In this document: in pieces, positions 26,309-36,275 of the stretch | How the letters are laid out: the number at the start of each line of letters is the position of its first letter | How positions within the stretch are numbered: position 1 is the stretch's first letter | Source: a virus | Direction: 5' to 3' (one strand) | Length of the DNA stretch: 37,960 bases | Virus record (IMG/VR): IMGVR_UViG_3300020202_000164 | Coordinates: 1 to 37,960 of that record | The notes under the pieces: model-generated | Databases searched by the model: none | What the model saw: only the letters and a program-made list of their open reading frames with translations | What the model was told of the DNA's origin: nothing | Position numbers and translations under genes: made by a program

Positions 26309-26552
26309 CTCCGTACCGTTCTACTTTTACGCCTGTGGCCTTTTCTGCGGTGTCGTAGCAGTCTTTTACATACTGAGGCGTGCGGTTAGGCGGAGAAGTG
26401 GCCGCAAAGCAGTTAGTGGCCCGCTGGTAGGTCTGGTTTACTAGTCCGGTCCGGTAATTCCGGTCCGTAGCCAATCGGTTAGAAATCAACATGATTCCAT
26501 TAAAGATTAGAAAGACAAGTAAGGTCCCGATAGATACTCGTTTGCTCTTCAT
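26295..26552 (-). CDS. Small membrane-anchored protein (85 aa)
   Basis: I use ATG 26552, which overlaps the upstream stop as ATGA, rather than an upstream in-frame start. One N-terminal helix (SIGTLLVFLIFNGIMLIS) is followed by a polar tail with Cys48 and Cys65 (NCFAATSPPNRTPQYVKDCY) that probably faces the outside and may be disulfide-linked. It could act as a spanin-like or inhibitor protein, but this is inference. Confidence 0.6.
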   Translation of the reverse strand: MKSKRVSIGTLLVFLIFNGIMLISNRLATDRNYRTGLVNQTYQRATNCFAATSPPNRTPQYVKDCYDTAEKATGVKVERYGDAKE

Positions 26553-27055
26553 ATACAGAGTTCTCCTACTGGACATCCGATTATAGGTTCATCTACTAGG
26601 GGAAGTATGCTTTGAGGAGGTTCTGGTGGATTTTCAGGTGGATTCTGAGAGTTATTAGGCTGATTATTACTAGTATTTGCAGTACTATTCAGAGATGATG
26701 AAGAAACAGAAGGCTGATTACCCGGAGATTGTGAAGAAGAATTTGCTTGATTTGAAGGTTCTGTACCCCCACTTGTTTGCATAGGCGGTACGGCTGTGGT
26801 TATGACACATTGCTCGTAATCGGCATCCGTAACAGTCCTACTCTGAGTAGCGATAACTAACTTCCCTAAACAGACTGCTAAGGCGTCTTGTCCATCATGG
26901 TCTTCTTCTAGTTGCTCAACAGCTCTTTTTACGGCTTCGACATTCTGTTCAGTCTTGTGGTTGATTTCAAACAACTGATAGAGAACAAACCCGAATATGA
27001 CTATCGCCAAGGCGTAAAGTACATAAGGTTGTTTTCTTTTAACTGACTCAATCAT
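26549..27055 (-). CDS. Membrane-anchored Ser/Asn/Pro-rich protein (168 aa)
   Basis: ATG at 27055 overlaps the upstream stop (ATGA). An N-terminal helix (YVLYALAIVIFGFVLYQLFE) is followed by a short coiled coil (HKTEQNVEAVKRAVEQLEED). A cysteine-bearing region (QDALAVCLGKLVIATQSRTV) and about 55 residues of Ser/Asn/Pro/Gln low complexity come next, then a C-terminal CPVGELCI. It looks like an extracellular stalk across the cell wall. It lies in the lysis cassette next to an XhlA-like protein. Confidence 0.6.
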   Translation of the reverse strand: MIESVKRKQPYVLYALAIVIFGFVLYQLFEINHKTEQNVEAVKRAVEQLEEDHDGQDALAVCLGKLVIATQSRTVTDADYEQCVITTAVPPMQTSGGTEPSNQANSSSQSPGNQPSVSSSSLNSTANTSNNQPNNSQNPPENPPEPPQSILPLVDEPIIGCPVGELCI

Positions 27056-27330
27056 GTCGTTGCAATCACATACGCTGTCAAAGCGGCTAAGGCTGCGAAT
27101 ACCAGCTTAACTGCTTGGGCGTTTAATGTGCCTCCATTTTTACCCACTTCAGGGTGGGTGTCTTGGTATTCCTTGAGAATCTTTTTAGCGAACTCGGTAT
27201 CACTGTGCCATCTCTTGAGCTTCTCAATCTCAACGCCATGCTCCGCCATTCTTGCCTCCGCCAATTCCATCTTTTTGACCAAATCTTGAAGCATCCGGTG
27301 GAGTTGTGCGGTAGAGGGAGTTCGTGCCAT
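27052..27330 (-). CDS. XhlA-like coiled-coil protein with C-terminal membrane anchor (92 aa)
   Basis: ATG at 27330. A long heptad-patterned helix (LHRMLQDLVKKMELAEARMA, then EHGVEIEKLKRWHSDTEFA) ends in one transmembrane helix (AVKLVFAALAALTAYVIATT). This is the layout of hemolysin XhlA-type phage proteins, which associate with the membrane and assist holins. Start and stop overlap neighbours. The family call rests on architecture only. Confidence 0.6.
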   Translation of the reverse strand: MARTPSTAQLHRMLQDLVKKMELAEARMAEHGVEIEKLKRWHSDTEFAKKILKEYQDTHPEVGKNGGTLNAQAVKLVFAALAALTAYVIATT

Positions 27331-27346
27331 TCATCAATTTCCGTTC

Positions 27347-29170
27347 CTAGACGTAGGCACTCTCTGCTCGAATTATTGCTGGTTGCCCTTGATTAGCGGA
27401 GTCTATGTAGAACCAAAGATTTATTGTTCCAGTACCACCATGAGAGAGCTGATTGAGGTAGTAAGGAGCTAGGGTGGTTACAGACATGGGGTTACTAACG
27501 CTGACCGGCGTACCATACTGTGTATAGGCAGTGCTGGTGTTTCCAACAGCCGTCCTAAATCGTATATCGCCCTCCGTATTTGTTGCGGTTGAAAGAGAGG
27601 CAAGAGCCGTGGCATTAGCCGTGGAACCATGCTGGTAAAGGACAGAACCGCTATATTCGGTTACCCACTCACCCACTGGAATAGTTAATTGGATGCCTCC
27701 GTTATACCATACATCATTTGTTGCTCCACCTTTTGTAAGTACTCCAGAAAGAATGAGAGTTTCTACGACCCACTTGCCTCTGTTACTTGAAAAGCCAAAG
27801 GGATTTCTGTGTGTAGAATACACTACTGAGGTTACCCCACCAGACGTAGGTATAGTATTACCCTCAGATACTTGAACCGTAACAGTAGTGGTTGCGACTT
27901 TAGTAACGATTCCATAATCGAGAGTGGAGCTAATTGTGCCTTGTCCTTGACCACCAAATGGGCTGTCTGCGTTAGTGGCTAATGCGCCTCCGTTAGCAGT
28001 CAGGTTGTTGGCGTTCGTAGTATTGAGGTCATTAAGGGTGTTATTAAATGAATAGGCTGAGATTAGAGAAGTTTCTGTCCCAGCTAAACTTTGATTCATC
28101 GCAGCCTTGATAGTAGCTTGCGTAACTTTTGCTGAGTAAATAGCTACTTGAGCTAATTTACCATCAAAAGGTGAGGTCCCTCCATTGTAGCTGCCCACCT
28201 CAAAGTTTCCGGCTTGTACTAAAGCAGTGGGCATAGTTCCAGCAGTAGCTTTGGTACAAGGAACATCAACACCATCAAGCATTACGTAGCTAGTTGTAGT
28301 AGACACGCCAGCAGTAGACATATCTAACTGGACAGCGACGTGAACCCATTTTCCTAAGGGTAAAGACTGGTAGCTTGTTACCTCGGTATAATTTCCTGAA
28401 CCCCCATTATGAGCAGTAAGGTGGATACGGCCCGTCGAATCAACATAACAATACCAGCCACTTGTACCATTATATCTCGAAGCAATAATAGCTGCTGTAG
28501 GGTAACTTTCTATTTTTACCCACGCACTAACAACAAAGTCATCAGTAAATGTCATACCAGCAGGAGAAGTTTTGGAGAAGTATTGTGTGCTACTGCTCTC
28601 TAAATCAGCACACTGAGTAGGTGCTGCTGCTGTCCTAGTTGTCCTGAGTCGCATGCCCGGAGAAAGTGTAGCTGCCATCGTAGAGGAGAAGGTTAGGTCA
28701 TAAGAGCGGTTTCCGTTATGCGTGACAGCGGTAGGAGCTGTACCTAAAGGTTCCCAACCACTTAAGTCATCACTTCCTAGGCCTAGGGCTGTGCGGACAG
28801 CAGTAGTTTTTAAGGCTCCTGTTTGTTCTGCGAACTGCAGGATACCCTTAGTCATCATGGATATATGGGTAGCGGTTGCGTAATCTACAACAGTAGCACC
28901 TAAAGCATGGGTCTGGTTAGTTCCGGCAGTCCAGACTACAGAGGTAATCTGAGAGCCTGCGGTGTCCACGACTCCAGTGAAAGTTTGTTTCTTAGTGGCG
29001 TCTGTAGGGTCAATAACTAACGCAACAACTTCGCCGTTGGTATAACCGGCGACTGAGTTTAATCCGACTGTTGCTGCTCCTGAAGAGACTGAACCTGAAG
29101 TAGTGGTCGTGAACCCGTTTTCCGCTGAGGGAAAGAAGTTTGTTGTTACTCCTGTGACTGAGGTACTCAT
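27347..29170 (-). CDS. Tail fibre / receptor-binding protein with LamG-like domain (607 aa)
   Basis: Residues 1-150 are beta-rich with Gly/Thr/Val repeats. A LamG/concanavalin-type domain spans about 195-360, with FTDDFVVSAWVKIESYPTAA, then GWYCYVDSTGRIHLTAHNGG, SLPLGKWVHVAVQLDMSTAG and FDGKLAQVAIYSAKVTQAT. The rest is again beta-rich, ending in a compact domain with LNQLSHGGTGTINLWFYID. LamG folds bind sugars, so a role in recognising the host wall is likely. It lies right after the lysis cassette and before the tail nozzle gene. The domain assignment rests on clear W-V-K, G-x-W-x-H-V-A and F-D-G-x-L-A patterns. Confidence 0.8.
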   Translation of the reverse strand: MSTSVTGVTTNFFPSAENGFTTTTSGSVSSGAATVGLNSVAGYTNGEVVALVIDPTDATKKQTFTGVVDTAGSQITSVVWTAGTNQTHALGATVVDYATATHISMMTKGILQFAEQTGALKTTAVRTALGLGSDDLSGWEPLGTAPTAVTHNGNRSYDLTFSSTMAATLSPGMRLRTTRTAAAPTQCADLESSSTQYFSKTSPAGMTFTDDFVVSAWVKIESYPTAAIIASRYNGTSGWYCYVDSTGRIHLTAHNGGSGNYTEVTSYQSLPLGKWVHVAVQLDMSTAGVSTTTSYVMLDGVDVPCTKATAGTMPTALVQAGNFEVGSYNGGTSPFDGKLAQVAIYSAKVTQATIKAAMNQSLAGTETSLISAYSFNNTLNDLNTTNANNLTANGGALATNADSPFGGQGQGTISSTLDYGIVTKVATTTVTVQVSEGNTIPTSGGVTSVVYSTHRNPFGFSSNRGKWVVETLILSGVLTKGGATNDVWYNGGIQLTIPVGEWVTEYSGSVLYQHGSTANATALASLSTATNTEGDIRFRTAVGNTSTAYTQYGTPVSVSNPMSVTTLAPYYLNQLSHGGTGTINLWFYIDSANQGQPAIIRAESAYV

Positions 29171-29209
29171 TTAGCTTTTCCTTATTTGTTTCCTCTTATC
29201 TTAATCATA

Positions 29210-31225
29210 TCATGTACGGTCCAAACGCCAACTTCTCGGTTTGCCACCAGAGGTCTCGGTTCCCCAAGTTTGCAGGGTTCTTAGAACGTATCCAGCATCA
29301 AGCGTGTTGGTGGTGATTCTCCACTGAACGGCGTTTAGTTCCCTTCCGACACGGAAGTATCTCTTAACGGACGATTCTGAGAAAGTGTCTATCGCTGTCG
29401 AAGTGTCGTCCCAGAGGGTCGTGTCCCACAAGAAAGTGTCCCAACCAGTAGAACTCAACTGCGAGGTGACGGTGGTTGAGCCTTGTGATGTGAAGCCACG
29501 ACCCCTTTCTATACCGATAAGCTCTACTCCTATCTCTCCTGTGGGATTAGAGAATTCAAGTTCGGCTTCTTCGGTCCACTGGAACTCAAAACGATTTCTG
29601 GTAACTGGGTATAGGCCGGTCTGTAGGACGGTCGTAAAGGCCGCACCGTAGTCTCCCTGAATTGAGGTAGAGATTTCACTTAGTCTGTTGTCTCCTGGTT
29701 TAAGGGCTAGGAGCTTCTGAGAGCCACCTGATGTGGTGTAGCGCAGGAACTTCTTAAATCCAATAGTGAAGGCGTAAGGAAGCCACGCTTTGCGTTCAGT
29801 ATCGTAAACAGCGGTAGCATTGTTAGTCGTAGACCCATAAGGAACTGAGAAGTAAACCTTAGCGTCGTAGTAGACAGATGAAATGCCACTCTCTCCACCC
29901 GTTGTTATCTGCTTAATTGTCGGGCGGATATTCCCTGATGCCTCGTCAGTTGAGAGCAGGTTTAGGAATTGCGCCCGGCTTCCTAGGTTATAGAAGGCTT
30001 GGGAGTTATAGAAGAAGTAGTCATTTAAGACGTTCACAACTGAACCAGGAGCAGGTGTTCCACGAGACCCCGGCAAAAGGTAGGCACTAGGAACAGTGAT
30101 GCTAATGTCACCGATTGTCAGGGTCTCCAGAGTCATCTGCAGAATTCCGCCTTGGCCGTCAGCCGAGTCACACCAAACAGTAGCGTAAGGCGTACCTTTA
30201 CCATCACGGTAGTCTCTAACCGCTACAGGTATAAGTTTGCCACCTTCTTGCCAGTCCAGATAACCACCATCGTAAGCAGAAGAGAAAGCTCCGGCATCAG
30301 AACCAGCTCCAGTAAACCAGATACGGTATCTGTTGTTGGTGTCTCTTACGCCGTATTGGCGTGAGCCTACGTTGGTTAATTCAGCTACTTTAGGTCCTTG
30401 GGTGGTGTTGTCTGTTGGAGCTGTGGTTGAAGGAACCGGAATAGCCGTACCATCATCCACCCAAGTAGAAGCCGAACCGTTAGTAGCAGGTACAGAACTC
30501 AGGTAGTAATAGTCCACGTTATCGGTACTCACATAGATGTCCCAGCGTGTCTGGTTTGCTGCACCCACAGGGGTAGTAAGGGTCACGTAGTTTGTCGTGG
30601 CATCCCATTGTGTGCGTTCTAAGTTACTGGATACCGTACCTGTGTTAGGGTCTGAGGCGGCCGAATAACCCACTTCATTAACTCGAGCTACTTTGTAGTA
30701 ATAATTGAAGGCCGAGCCTGTTCCTAGACCAGTTTCTGCGGCAGCAGGAGCGCTAGGAGTCGCTAAAGCCGTGTAAGTCTGCAAAACGGTACTGCCGTCG
30801 TATCTGACGATGTTGTCTGTTCCATTCGTGAGATACAGATAACCACCGTTTTGGTTCATGTTCGTGGTAATATCGGCCGTTAGCGTAGCTCCAGTACAGG
30901 CAGTCCAAGAGGCAGCGTCATCTGTCGAACGATAAACCGTGCCTCCTGCCACTCCTACCAAGTGAATAGCCCCGTCAAAGTCGAAGTAATCCATTCCATC
31001 CCAGGGTTCTCCGTTGGGTGATGCCACACCGAACCAATCCACTCCTGGACGGGGACCAGCCTGTCCCTCCTCATATAAGAAGATGTTGTCGGCCTGCTCA
31101 AGAGCGTCCTTCGGGAGAAGAGACTTGTTTACCAGCGTAATAACCCCTCGTTTTTGCGAGGCGAGAGTTAGATACCTTGGTTGTGGGAAGGTTGTTGGCA
31201 GGTTCTCATCAACGGATAAGGGCAT
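29210..31225 (-). CDS. Tail tubular / nozzle-like protein (671 aa)
   Basis: The N-terminus (LVNKSLLPKDALEQADNIFL, then GQAGPRPGVDWFGVA) shows the pattern of short-tail nozzle or stabilisation proteins that line the DNA exit channel. The rest is beta-rich with propeller-like blades (GMDYFDFDGAIHLVGVAGGT, then YLYLTNGTDNIVRYDGSTVL), a fibronectin-like insert around residues 150-250, and a final region with RLSEISTSIQGDY and VLQTGLYPVTRNRFEFQW. Size and adjacency to the adaptor-like gene match the gp11/gp12 pair of podoviruses. Function is from architecture and context. Confidence 0.7.
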   Translation of the reverse strand: MPLSVDENLPTTFPQPRYLTLASQKRGVITLVNKSLLPKDALEQADNIFLYEEGQAGPRPGVDWFGVASPNGEPWDGMDYFDFDGAIHLVGVAGGTVYRSTDDAASWTACTGATLTADITTNMNQNGGYLYLTNGTDNIVRYDGSTVLQTYTALATPSAPAAAETGLGTGSAFNYYYKVARVNEVGYSAASDPNTGTVSSNLERTQWDATTNYVTLTTPVGAANQTRWDIYVSTDNVDYYYLSSVPATNGSASTWVDDGTAIPVPSTTAPTDNTTQGPKVAELTNVGSRQYGVRDTNNRYRIWFTGAGSDAGAFSSAYDGGYLDWQEGGKLIPVAVRDYRDGKGTPYATVWCDSADGQGGILQMTLETLTIGDISITVPSAYLLPGSRGTPAPGSVVNVLNDYFFYNSQAFYNLGSRAQFLNLLSTDEASGNIRPTIKQITTGGESGISSVYYDAKVYFSVPYGSTTNNATAVYDTERKAWLPYAFTIGFKKFLRYTTSGGSQKLLALKPGDNRLSEISTSIQGDYGAAFTTVLQTGLYPVTRNRFEFQWTEEAELEFSNPTGEIGVELIGIERGRGFTSQGSTTVTSQLSSTGWDTFLWDTTLWDDTSTAIDTFSESSVKRYFRVGRELNAVQWRITTNTLDAGYVLRTLQTWGTETSGGKPRSWRLDRT

Positions 31226-31228
31226 AGG

Positions 31229-31930
31229 TTACCACCTTCCGCCTAACTCAGCTCCCCATCTCATGCCTGAAGTATCTGCCTGTGACCACGGATTAGACCA
31301 AGTTCCAGAGTTGTTATCTAGCTGCATTTGTCTGAGGGCGTTTTCAGCGTCAGCCTTGGCTGAAGAGTAGTAAGGATTTCTAGCGGCACGGAACTGGTTA
31401 GCTAACATTCTGTGGACGATAAAGTAGGGGTCAGGTATTTCGCTTACGTCGCTTCCTGTGGCGTATTCTGTGGGCTTTTTATAGTAATCATACTCAATGC
31501 TCCACCCGCTGTAGTTAGAGGGCGGAGAGGGGCTTAAATGAAGCGTATAGCCATCATACGGGTTACCTGAGAACCAGCAATAATTGTTTAAGGTTGTGGT
31601 GAACTGTGCTTGATGGGGGTCGATTATCGGGTAACGGTGTTGGACTACTCCGTCAGAGTTGAGGAGCCGAACATAGCCACCAGCCTCTTTGAAGTTATCT
31701 GAGACTTCGTAATCTGTTTGTCCGGTAATTATAGTCTGGTCGCCGCCCCCGTCAGTCTGGTTGGTCGTAAAGAGTTCACGCCAGTAAGTGCCGTCATAGT
31801 TGGCCCATCTGTTAAGAGCCTCATTTGCGAGCCTCATTCCCACTGTATATTCGTCTTCGGTCGAAGCAGGTACGTCACTATCGGCTCGGAACTGGGTGTA
31901 GAAGGCTCTAAAGATTTCGTCAAAAGTCAT
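31229..31930 (-). CDS. Tail adaptor-like protein (233 aa)
   Basis: ATG at 31930 has ribosome binding site AAAGGAAAAGCAA. The N-terminal half is helical (TFDEIFRAFYTQFRADSDVP, then GMRLANEALNRWANYDGTYW). The centre is beta-rich (GYTLHLSPSPPSNYSGWSIE), and the C-terminal helix carries FIVHRMLANQFRAARNPYYS. This pattern fits the head-tail adaptor (T7 gp11 / P22 gp4 type) that joins portal to nozzle. It is directly upstream of the nozzle-like gene with a 3-base gap. Exact homology is not shown. Confidence 0.65.
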   Translation of the reverse strand: MTFDEIFRAFYTQFRADSDVPASTEDEYTVGMRLANEALNRWANYDGTYWRELFTTNQTDGGGDQTIITGQTDYEVSDNFKEAGGYVRLLNSDGVVQHRYPIIDPHQAQFTTTLNNYCWFSGNPYDGYTLHLSPSPPSNYSGWSIEYDYYKKPTEYATGSDVSEIPDPYFIVHRMLANQFRAARNPYYSSAKADAENALRQMQLDNNSGTWSNPWSQADTSGMRWGAELGGRW

Positions 31931-31963
31931 TTGCTTTTCCTTTGTGTGTTCTCATTCATTGTA

Positions 31964-34900
31964 TCAGACCCTACTCTTCTTCATAGTTACCTTGGGAGCT
32001 GCTCTCTTAGAGGCTTTACGGCTTTTCGGAGCAGAAGCTTTTTTAGCTGAGACTTTAGGCTTAGCGATATTCCCTCCAGCGTTAAGCGATAGGGCGTACT
32101 TGTAGGGGTCAAGTGCAGTATCAGAACCACCTCCACCCCCTCCGCCGCTACCACCGAAGCCAAAACCTCTGCCTCCGCTACCAGAACTCATGGAGCGGGC
32201 AATACTCATAATATCCTTAGCAGCGCTTTCATCTAGCTCTTCACCTTCATAACGAGCTTGTGCGCCCTCTTCATTTAACTGCCAAAGGTTCTTCTCTAAC
32301 CAATAATCAGAAAGGGCTGGGTTGTTCTTGATGAAGTTCTTGCGTGCGGTCTTGTCGGACATTGAGAAGTACTGCTCCTCTAAAGCCTTCATTCGTGGGT
32401 CTTCTGGGAAACGGTCTAGCTGAGGCAATCCTAAGTATGCTCTTTTAGCACGGTTGTACTCTTCGTTTTGGGCCAGATATTCGGTGACGTCGGTGTTCTG
32501 CTTGTAGAATTGCGCTTTTAGTGCTGGGTCAGTTATCTGTGCGGCAGCCTCTAATTTGTTACTGACGGTGCTGCTAATTTGAGGCCGAGGTATTCCACTT
32601 GGGTCTTTATCCTGAGTTGTCGCTCCACCAAGAGGGGCGTTGGCTTTTGATGGCCCTTGTTCCTTTTTGTTGAGTTCATCTAACTTGTCATAGAAAGCGG
32701 AAACCTTATTGTTGTAATCTTTAAGCCAAGGTTGTTGACGTTCAATTACTTTAGACATGGCTTTATCACCCGGGTTAAAAGCTTTGTTAGCTTGTAATGA
32801 CAGAACTACCTGCCTCTGCCGGTCGCTTAGGTCAAACAGTGGGTTACCGGGCGCTCCCCTCTCACGCTGTCTGCGGTCTAATTCTTTATCGGCCTCAAAT
32901 ACTTTCGGATTCTGCAGATAAATACCAGCCTTGACGCCCGAGTCTATGATTGTTTTTTCACCTAGCTGCTCGCCTAGGAAGTTAGTTTTAGAAGGGTGAA
33001 TACTATTAAAGGCTGCCAAGTCTGTTTTATTTAAGCCCTTGGTCACTTCAGCCACGTCCTCAAAGTATCTTCGCCCTGATGTCTTGTTTTCGTCTAGCAG
33101 TTCACCGCTAGCTTCAAAGAGACGGCGACTAAAGTCACGGCTAATGGAACGTCCACCGATTTGCTCTTTCGGTATCGCACCCTGAGAAGCTAAGGCATTA
33201 TCTAAAGCATTTATTCCGTATCTTCCAAGAGAACCCGAGATGTCATTGATGGCCTTTTCTACTTTTAATGGCGAAGTGTTGAGTTGATTTGCAATCCATC
33301 GTGCTGTACCTGAAGTGCCTTCGTATGCTCTCTTGGTAGGGTCATCCGTTTCCTCCATCATATATTCCGGGACTATCTTGTTGCCGGAGTACAGGTCTTG
33401 GTTCATGCCCTGCTGCACCCATGGTTTAGCTTGCTGAGGAATCAAACCTCCGACAAGTTTCTTGGTGTCGGTTATATCCACTGGTCCAGATAGACCACCC
33501 AACATATCCTTAAACATAGCCGCTACGTTTTCTATTGGTTGTTTGCCGAAGAAGGCATCTGCGACATCTCTTGCAGGGTCAGTCAGTTCACGGTAGCCTT
33601 GGGGCTTGGGTATCTTATAAACACCTTCCCAACTTCCATTCTTATTCTGCTTAGGATTTGGACCGACAATAATAAAGTTATCTTCTTTCTCAAAGTCATC
33701 TATGGATTCGTAAACCTTGCGTCGATTCTCATCGCTGTAGTTGTAAGCAGACAGGGCTACTGATGGAGTTGCCACCATGCCCACGGACTTCATAACAGTC
33801 CCCAGAGGCCTGTCCCTAAACGCCCTTACGACATTCCTAGAACCCTGTACGCTAGCATTGAAGTACGGGATGAACAGGTTAACGGCTCGGGTAAAGTCAC
33901 TACTCCTTTGAAAGTCTACAGAGTTTTGACGAGCCGCTAGGACCGCTTCTCTAATAGCTGCATCTTCAGTTGCCCCTCGTGCAATAGCTTTCTTATAAGT
34001 ACCTCGGAAGTTCTGGAATCGAGTAGCTTTTTCGGTGATGGCGTTCAAGTCTTCGAGGCTTCTGATAGGGTCGGTGACCATATTCTTCAGCTTTCCTGCC
34101 TGTCCCTCACGCACTTCACGTAGCATACGCCTACTGTTCTTAGCGTTTCTTAGCTCGTCGTAGAAAGTTTGGTCTCCAGCGAATTCTTCAAACTGCTTCC
34201 ATAGTGGGTCGTTTGATTGACTACCAAAGTCTTTTACGGCTGACCGTAGCCCAGCGACTATATTTCTTGGGTCATGTGTAGCAACAACATCCTTAGAATA
34301 AAGTGCGCTGGAAGCTTGGTCACGGAGGTAGTTCGTTACCGTAAACGGAGCAGATAGTGCCGTAGTACCGGCACGGAATAGCCTAGTAGGTGCGGATATT
34401 ACTCTAGCGATTACACCTAGGCGGTAGGGGTTGACATTATCTATAACTTCTTTAATATCTCCTGGGACCTCGAATGTTTCCTTTTTGCCGTTCACAAACC
34501 TAGAGATTGTATTCTTGTGCGTGCTCTTGGTTACGGGCCTAGCAAGCCCAGTCTCTAATAGCAGGTCAATAGTGTGGTTGGCTGCTTTATTACGCTGTAT
34601 CTCTAGCTGAAGCTGTTGAGTTCTGCGGGCGGCTGTCTGAGTAGGAGATAATATCTCTCTCTCAGAACCAGTTCGACGCTGTTTAGCGGTCGTAGTTCCA
34701 AAACTTCGTGACTTGGAACCAGAGAATTTAGGAGCTACTAGGTCCTCCATATTGCGCTGAATACGGACATAATCACCGTTAGCCGTCCAGTCATCTAGGG
34801 TTTCTTTGCTTATAATTCCAGCATCAAACAGGTCTCTAGCTCGTTCTTTATAGAAGTTGTTTAATGCTTGGTATCGTGCGCCGAACTTAGCGTCACCAGC

Positions 34901-36265
34901 GGCTACGGTAGCTTGGTTAGCTTCAGGAGTATTACGAGTCCTAAGCCCTTCGTAATTATTTAGCTCAGCTCTTGCTGCAACGTATTTGTCAAAGTCATCT
35001 GCTTCTCTCTTAGTAAGCCCACGCATGGCATCACTAAAGTTTTCAGAGTTTCTTAATTTAGCATTAGCTATAGAATTAGACGCACGGATATTTCCGGTAT
35101 CAAACATCCATTGGTCTACTAACCCTTGCTTCCCGGTTTGGTCTTCTATTCGACGTAATAGGGCAAGCATTTGTGCATCGTCATCTACTAACGACCCTGC
35201 TTCGTTCTTAATACGTTGCCAGAGATTCCTGTTACCAAATGGGTCAGTCGGGTCAACATCTAACTGATTAGCAGTAGGCTGCTTCATGCCAACTTTAGGT
35301 TTAGCAGAAGTGGCGATATAACCGCCTTGGCGGACACTGGTTGGGTCCAAGAATTCGGCAACTCTAGTATCTATCTCAGCAGGACTTCCGTTAACAAAAT
35401 CTACACCCGTCTCTTTGGTTAGTCTCCGGGCGTTCTGGTCCAAGGCTAGACGCTCTTTAGCATTTGGCTTATACCTACCCATTTTTGTATCGGCCCAGTC
35501 AGACAATTGGCCCTTAACTTCGGGGCCGATTCGCATATTGCGTGGAGTAAATGCAACCTCATCAGCCTTGGCTAAAGCCTTAGGTAGGTTCTTAGCCGCA
35601 GCACCAGCTACAGGTAATCCACCTCCTATAACTCCGCCAGCTGCTCCACCTACAGCTGCGCCCAGTCCGGTGGCTTTTGCAATATCACCTAATGAGGCGT
35701 CTTGGGCAGCAGCTTGTGCGCCACCATAAAGCCCGCCGTAAACTGCTCCTTCTTTTGCTCCAACCTTAGCGGCGGATAAGGCTCTTGAGGCTAGCTTAGC
35801 ACCCTTTCCAGCTTGAGCTACTTTACCTATCGGTATAAATCCAGCAGGACCTTCTATTGTACCTGCTACAACATTGCCTATACCTCTTTTAAACTGGCCA
35901 CTGCCAATCTCAGCCAATCCTTGCCCTTGTTTAAATGGGCTATTAAAGAAGTCCTCAACAATGCCTGACCCCTTCCATGAGCCTACATTTACCTTTGGAG
36001 CCTGCTGCCATACTTGTGGTTTAGTCCAAGTATCTGCATAGGCTGATGCCGCAGCCCGAGGCAGGTTAAAAGTAACGGGTTGATTTTGCTGTATAAACTG
36101 TTGTCTCGCCTGTGGATTAGCAAGTACTCCGAAACCACCTTGTATAGAGGCTACTCGCTGATTAGCGGCAGCTAAAGAGGCGTTGGCACGACGAAGAGCC
36201 TCCTCATTTTGAGGAGTAATAGCCTCCCAGATGCTTTTGCCTAGCTTCTTAATGTTTAGGGCCAT
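31964..36265 (-). CDS. Giant internal virion protein with LPD38-like region (1433 aa)
   Basis: This is the largest gene in the window (ATG 36265, ribosome binding site AGGAGG). An N-terminal region is followed by a Gly/Ala-rich membrane-active stretch (about 170-225, AVGGAAGGVIGGGLPVAGAA). Long helical regions come next. A segment at about 635-815 (APFTVTNYLRDQASSALYS, then EKATRFQNFRGTYKKAI and NLFIPYFNASVQGSRNV) has the signature I associate with LPD38-type polyvalent-protein domains. Helical repeats follow, then a poly-Gly run and a very basic tail (KKASAPKSRKASKRAAPK). It is probably packaged inside the capsid and injected with DNA, like T7 gp16. No nuclease or lysozyme motif was found. 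Confidence 0.8.
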   Translation of the reverse strand: MALNIKKLGKSIWEAITPQNEEALRRANASLAAANQRVASIQGGFGVLANPQARQQFIQQNQPVTFNLPRAAASAYADTWTKPQVWQQAPKVNVGSWKGSGIVEDFFNSPFKQGQGLAEIGSGQFKRGIGNVVAGTIEGPAGFIPIGKVAQAGKGAKLASRALSAAKVGAKEGAVYGGLYGGAQAAAQDASLGDIAKATGLGAAVGGAAGGVIGGGLPVAGAAAKNLPKALAKADEVAFTPRNMRIGPEVKGQLSDWADTKMGRYKPNAKERLALDQNARRLTKETGVDFVNGSPAEIDTRVAEFLDPTSVRQGGYIATSAKPKVGMKQPTANQLDVDPTDPFGNRNLWQRIKNEAGSLVDDDAQMLALLRRIEDQTGKQGLVDQWMFDTGNIRASNSIANAKLRNSENFSDAMRGLTKREADDFDKYVAARAELNNYEGLRTRNTPEANQATVAAGDAKFGARYQALNNFYKERARDLFDAGIISKETLDDWTANGDYVRIQRNMEDLVAPKFSGSKSRSFGTTTAKQRRTGSEREILSPTQTAARRTQQLQLEIQRNKAANHTIDLLLETGLARPVTKSTHKNTISRFVNGKKETFEVPGDIKEVIDNVNPYRLGVIARVISAPTRLFRAGTTALSAPFTVTNYLRDQASSALYSKDVVATHDPRNIVAGLRSAVKDFGSQSNDPLWKQFEEFAGDQTFYDELRNAKNSRRMLREVREGQAGKLKNMVTDPIRSLEDLNAITEKATRFQNFRGTYKKAIARGATEDAAIREAVLAARQNSVDFQRSSDFTRAVNLFIPYFNASVQGSRNVVRAFRDRPLGTVMKSVGMVATPSVALSAYNYSDENRRKVYESIDDFEKEDNFIIVGPNPKQNKNGSWEGVYKIPKPQGYRELTDPARDVADAFFGKQPIENVAAMFKDMLGGLSGPVDITDTKKLVGGLIPQQAKPWVQQGMNQDLYSGNKIVPEYMMEETDDPTKRAYEGTSGTARWIANQLNTSPLKVEKAINDISGSLGRYGINALDNALASQGAIPKEQIGGRSISRDFSRRLFEASGELLDENKTSGRRYFEDVAEVTKGLNKTDLAAFNSIHPSKTNFLGEQLGEKTIIDSGVKAGIYLQNPKVFEADKELDRRQRERGAPGNPLFDLSDRQRQVVLSLQANKAFNPGDKAMSKVIERQQPWLKDYNNKVSAFYDKLDELNKKEQGPSKANAPLGGATTQDKDPSGIPRPQISSTVSNKLEAAAQITDPALKAQFYKQNTDVTEYLAQNEEYNRAKRAYLGLPQLDRFPEDPRMKALEEQYFSMSDKTARKNFIKNNPALSDYWLEKNLWQLNEEGAQARYEGEELDESAAKDIMSIARSMSSGSGGRGFGFGGSGGGGGGGSDTALDPYKYALSLNAGGNIAKPKVSAKKASAPKSRKASKRAAPKVTMKKSRV

Positions 36266-36275
36266 AAGCGGCCTC

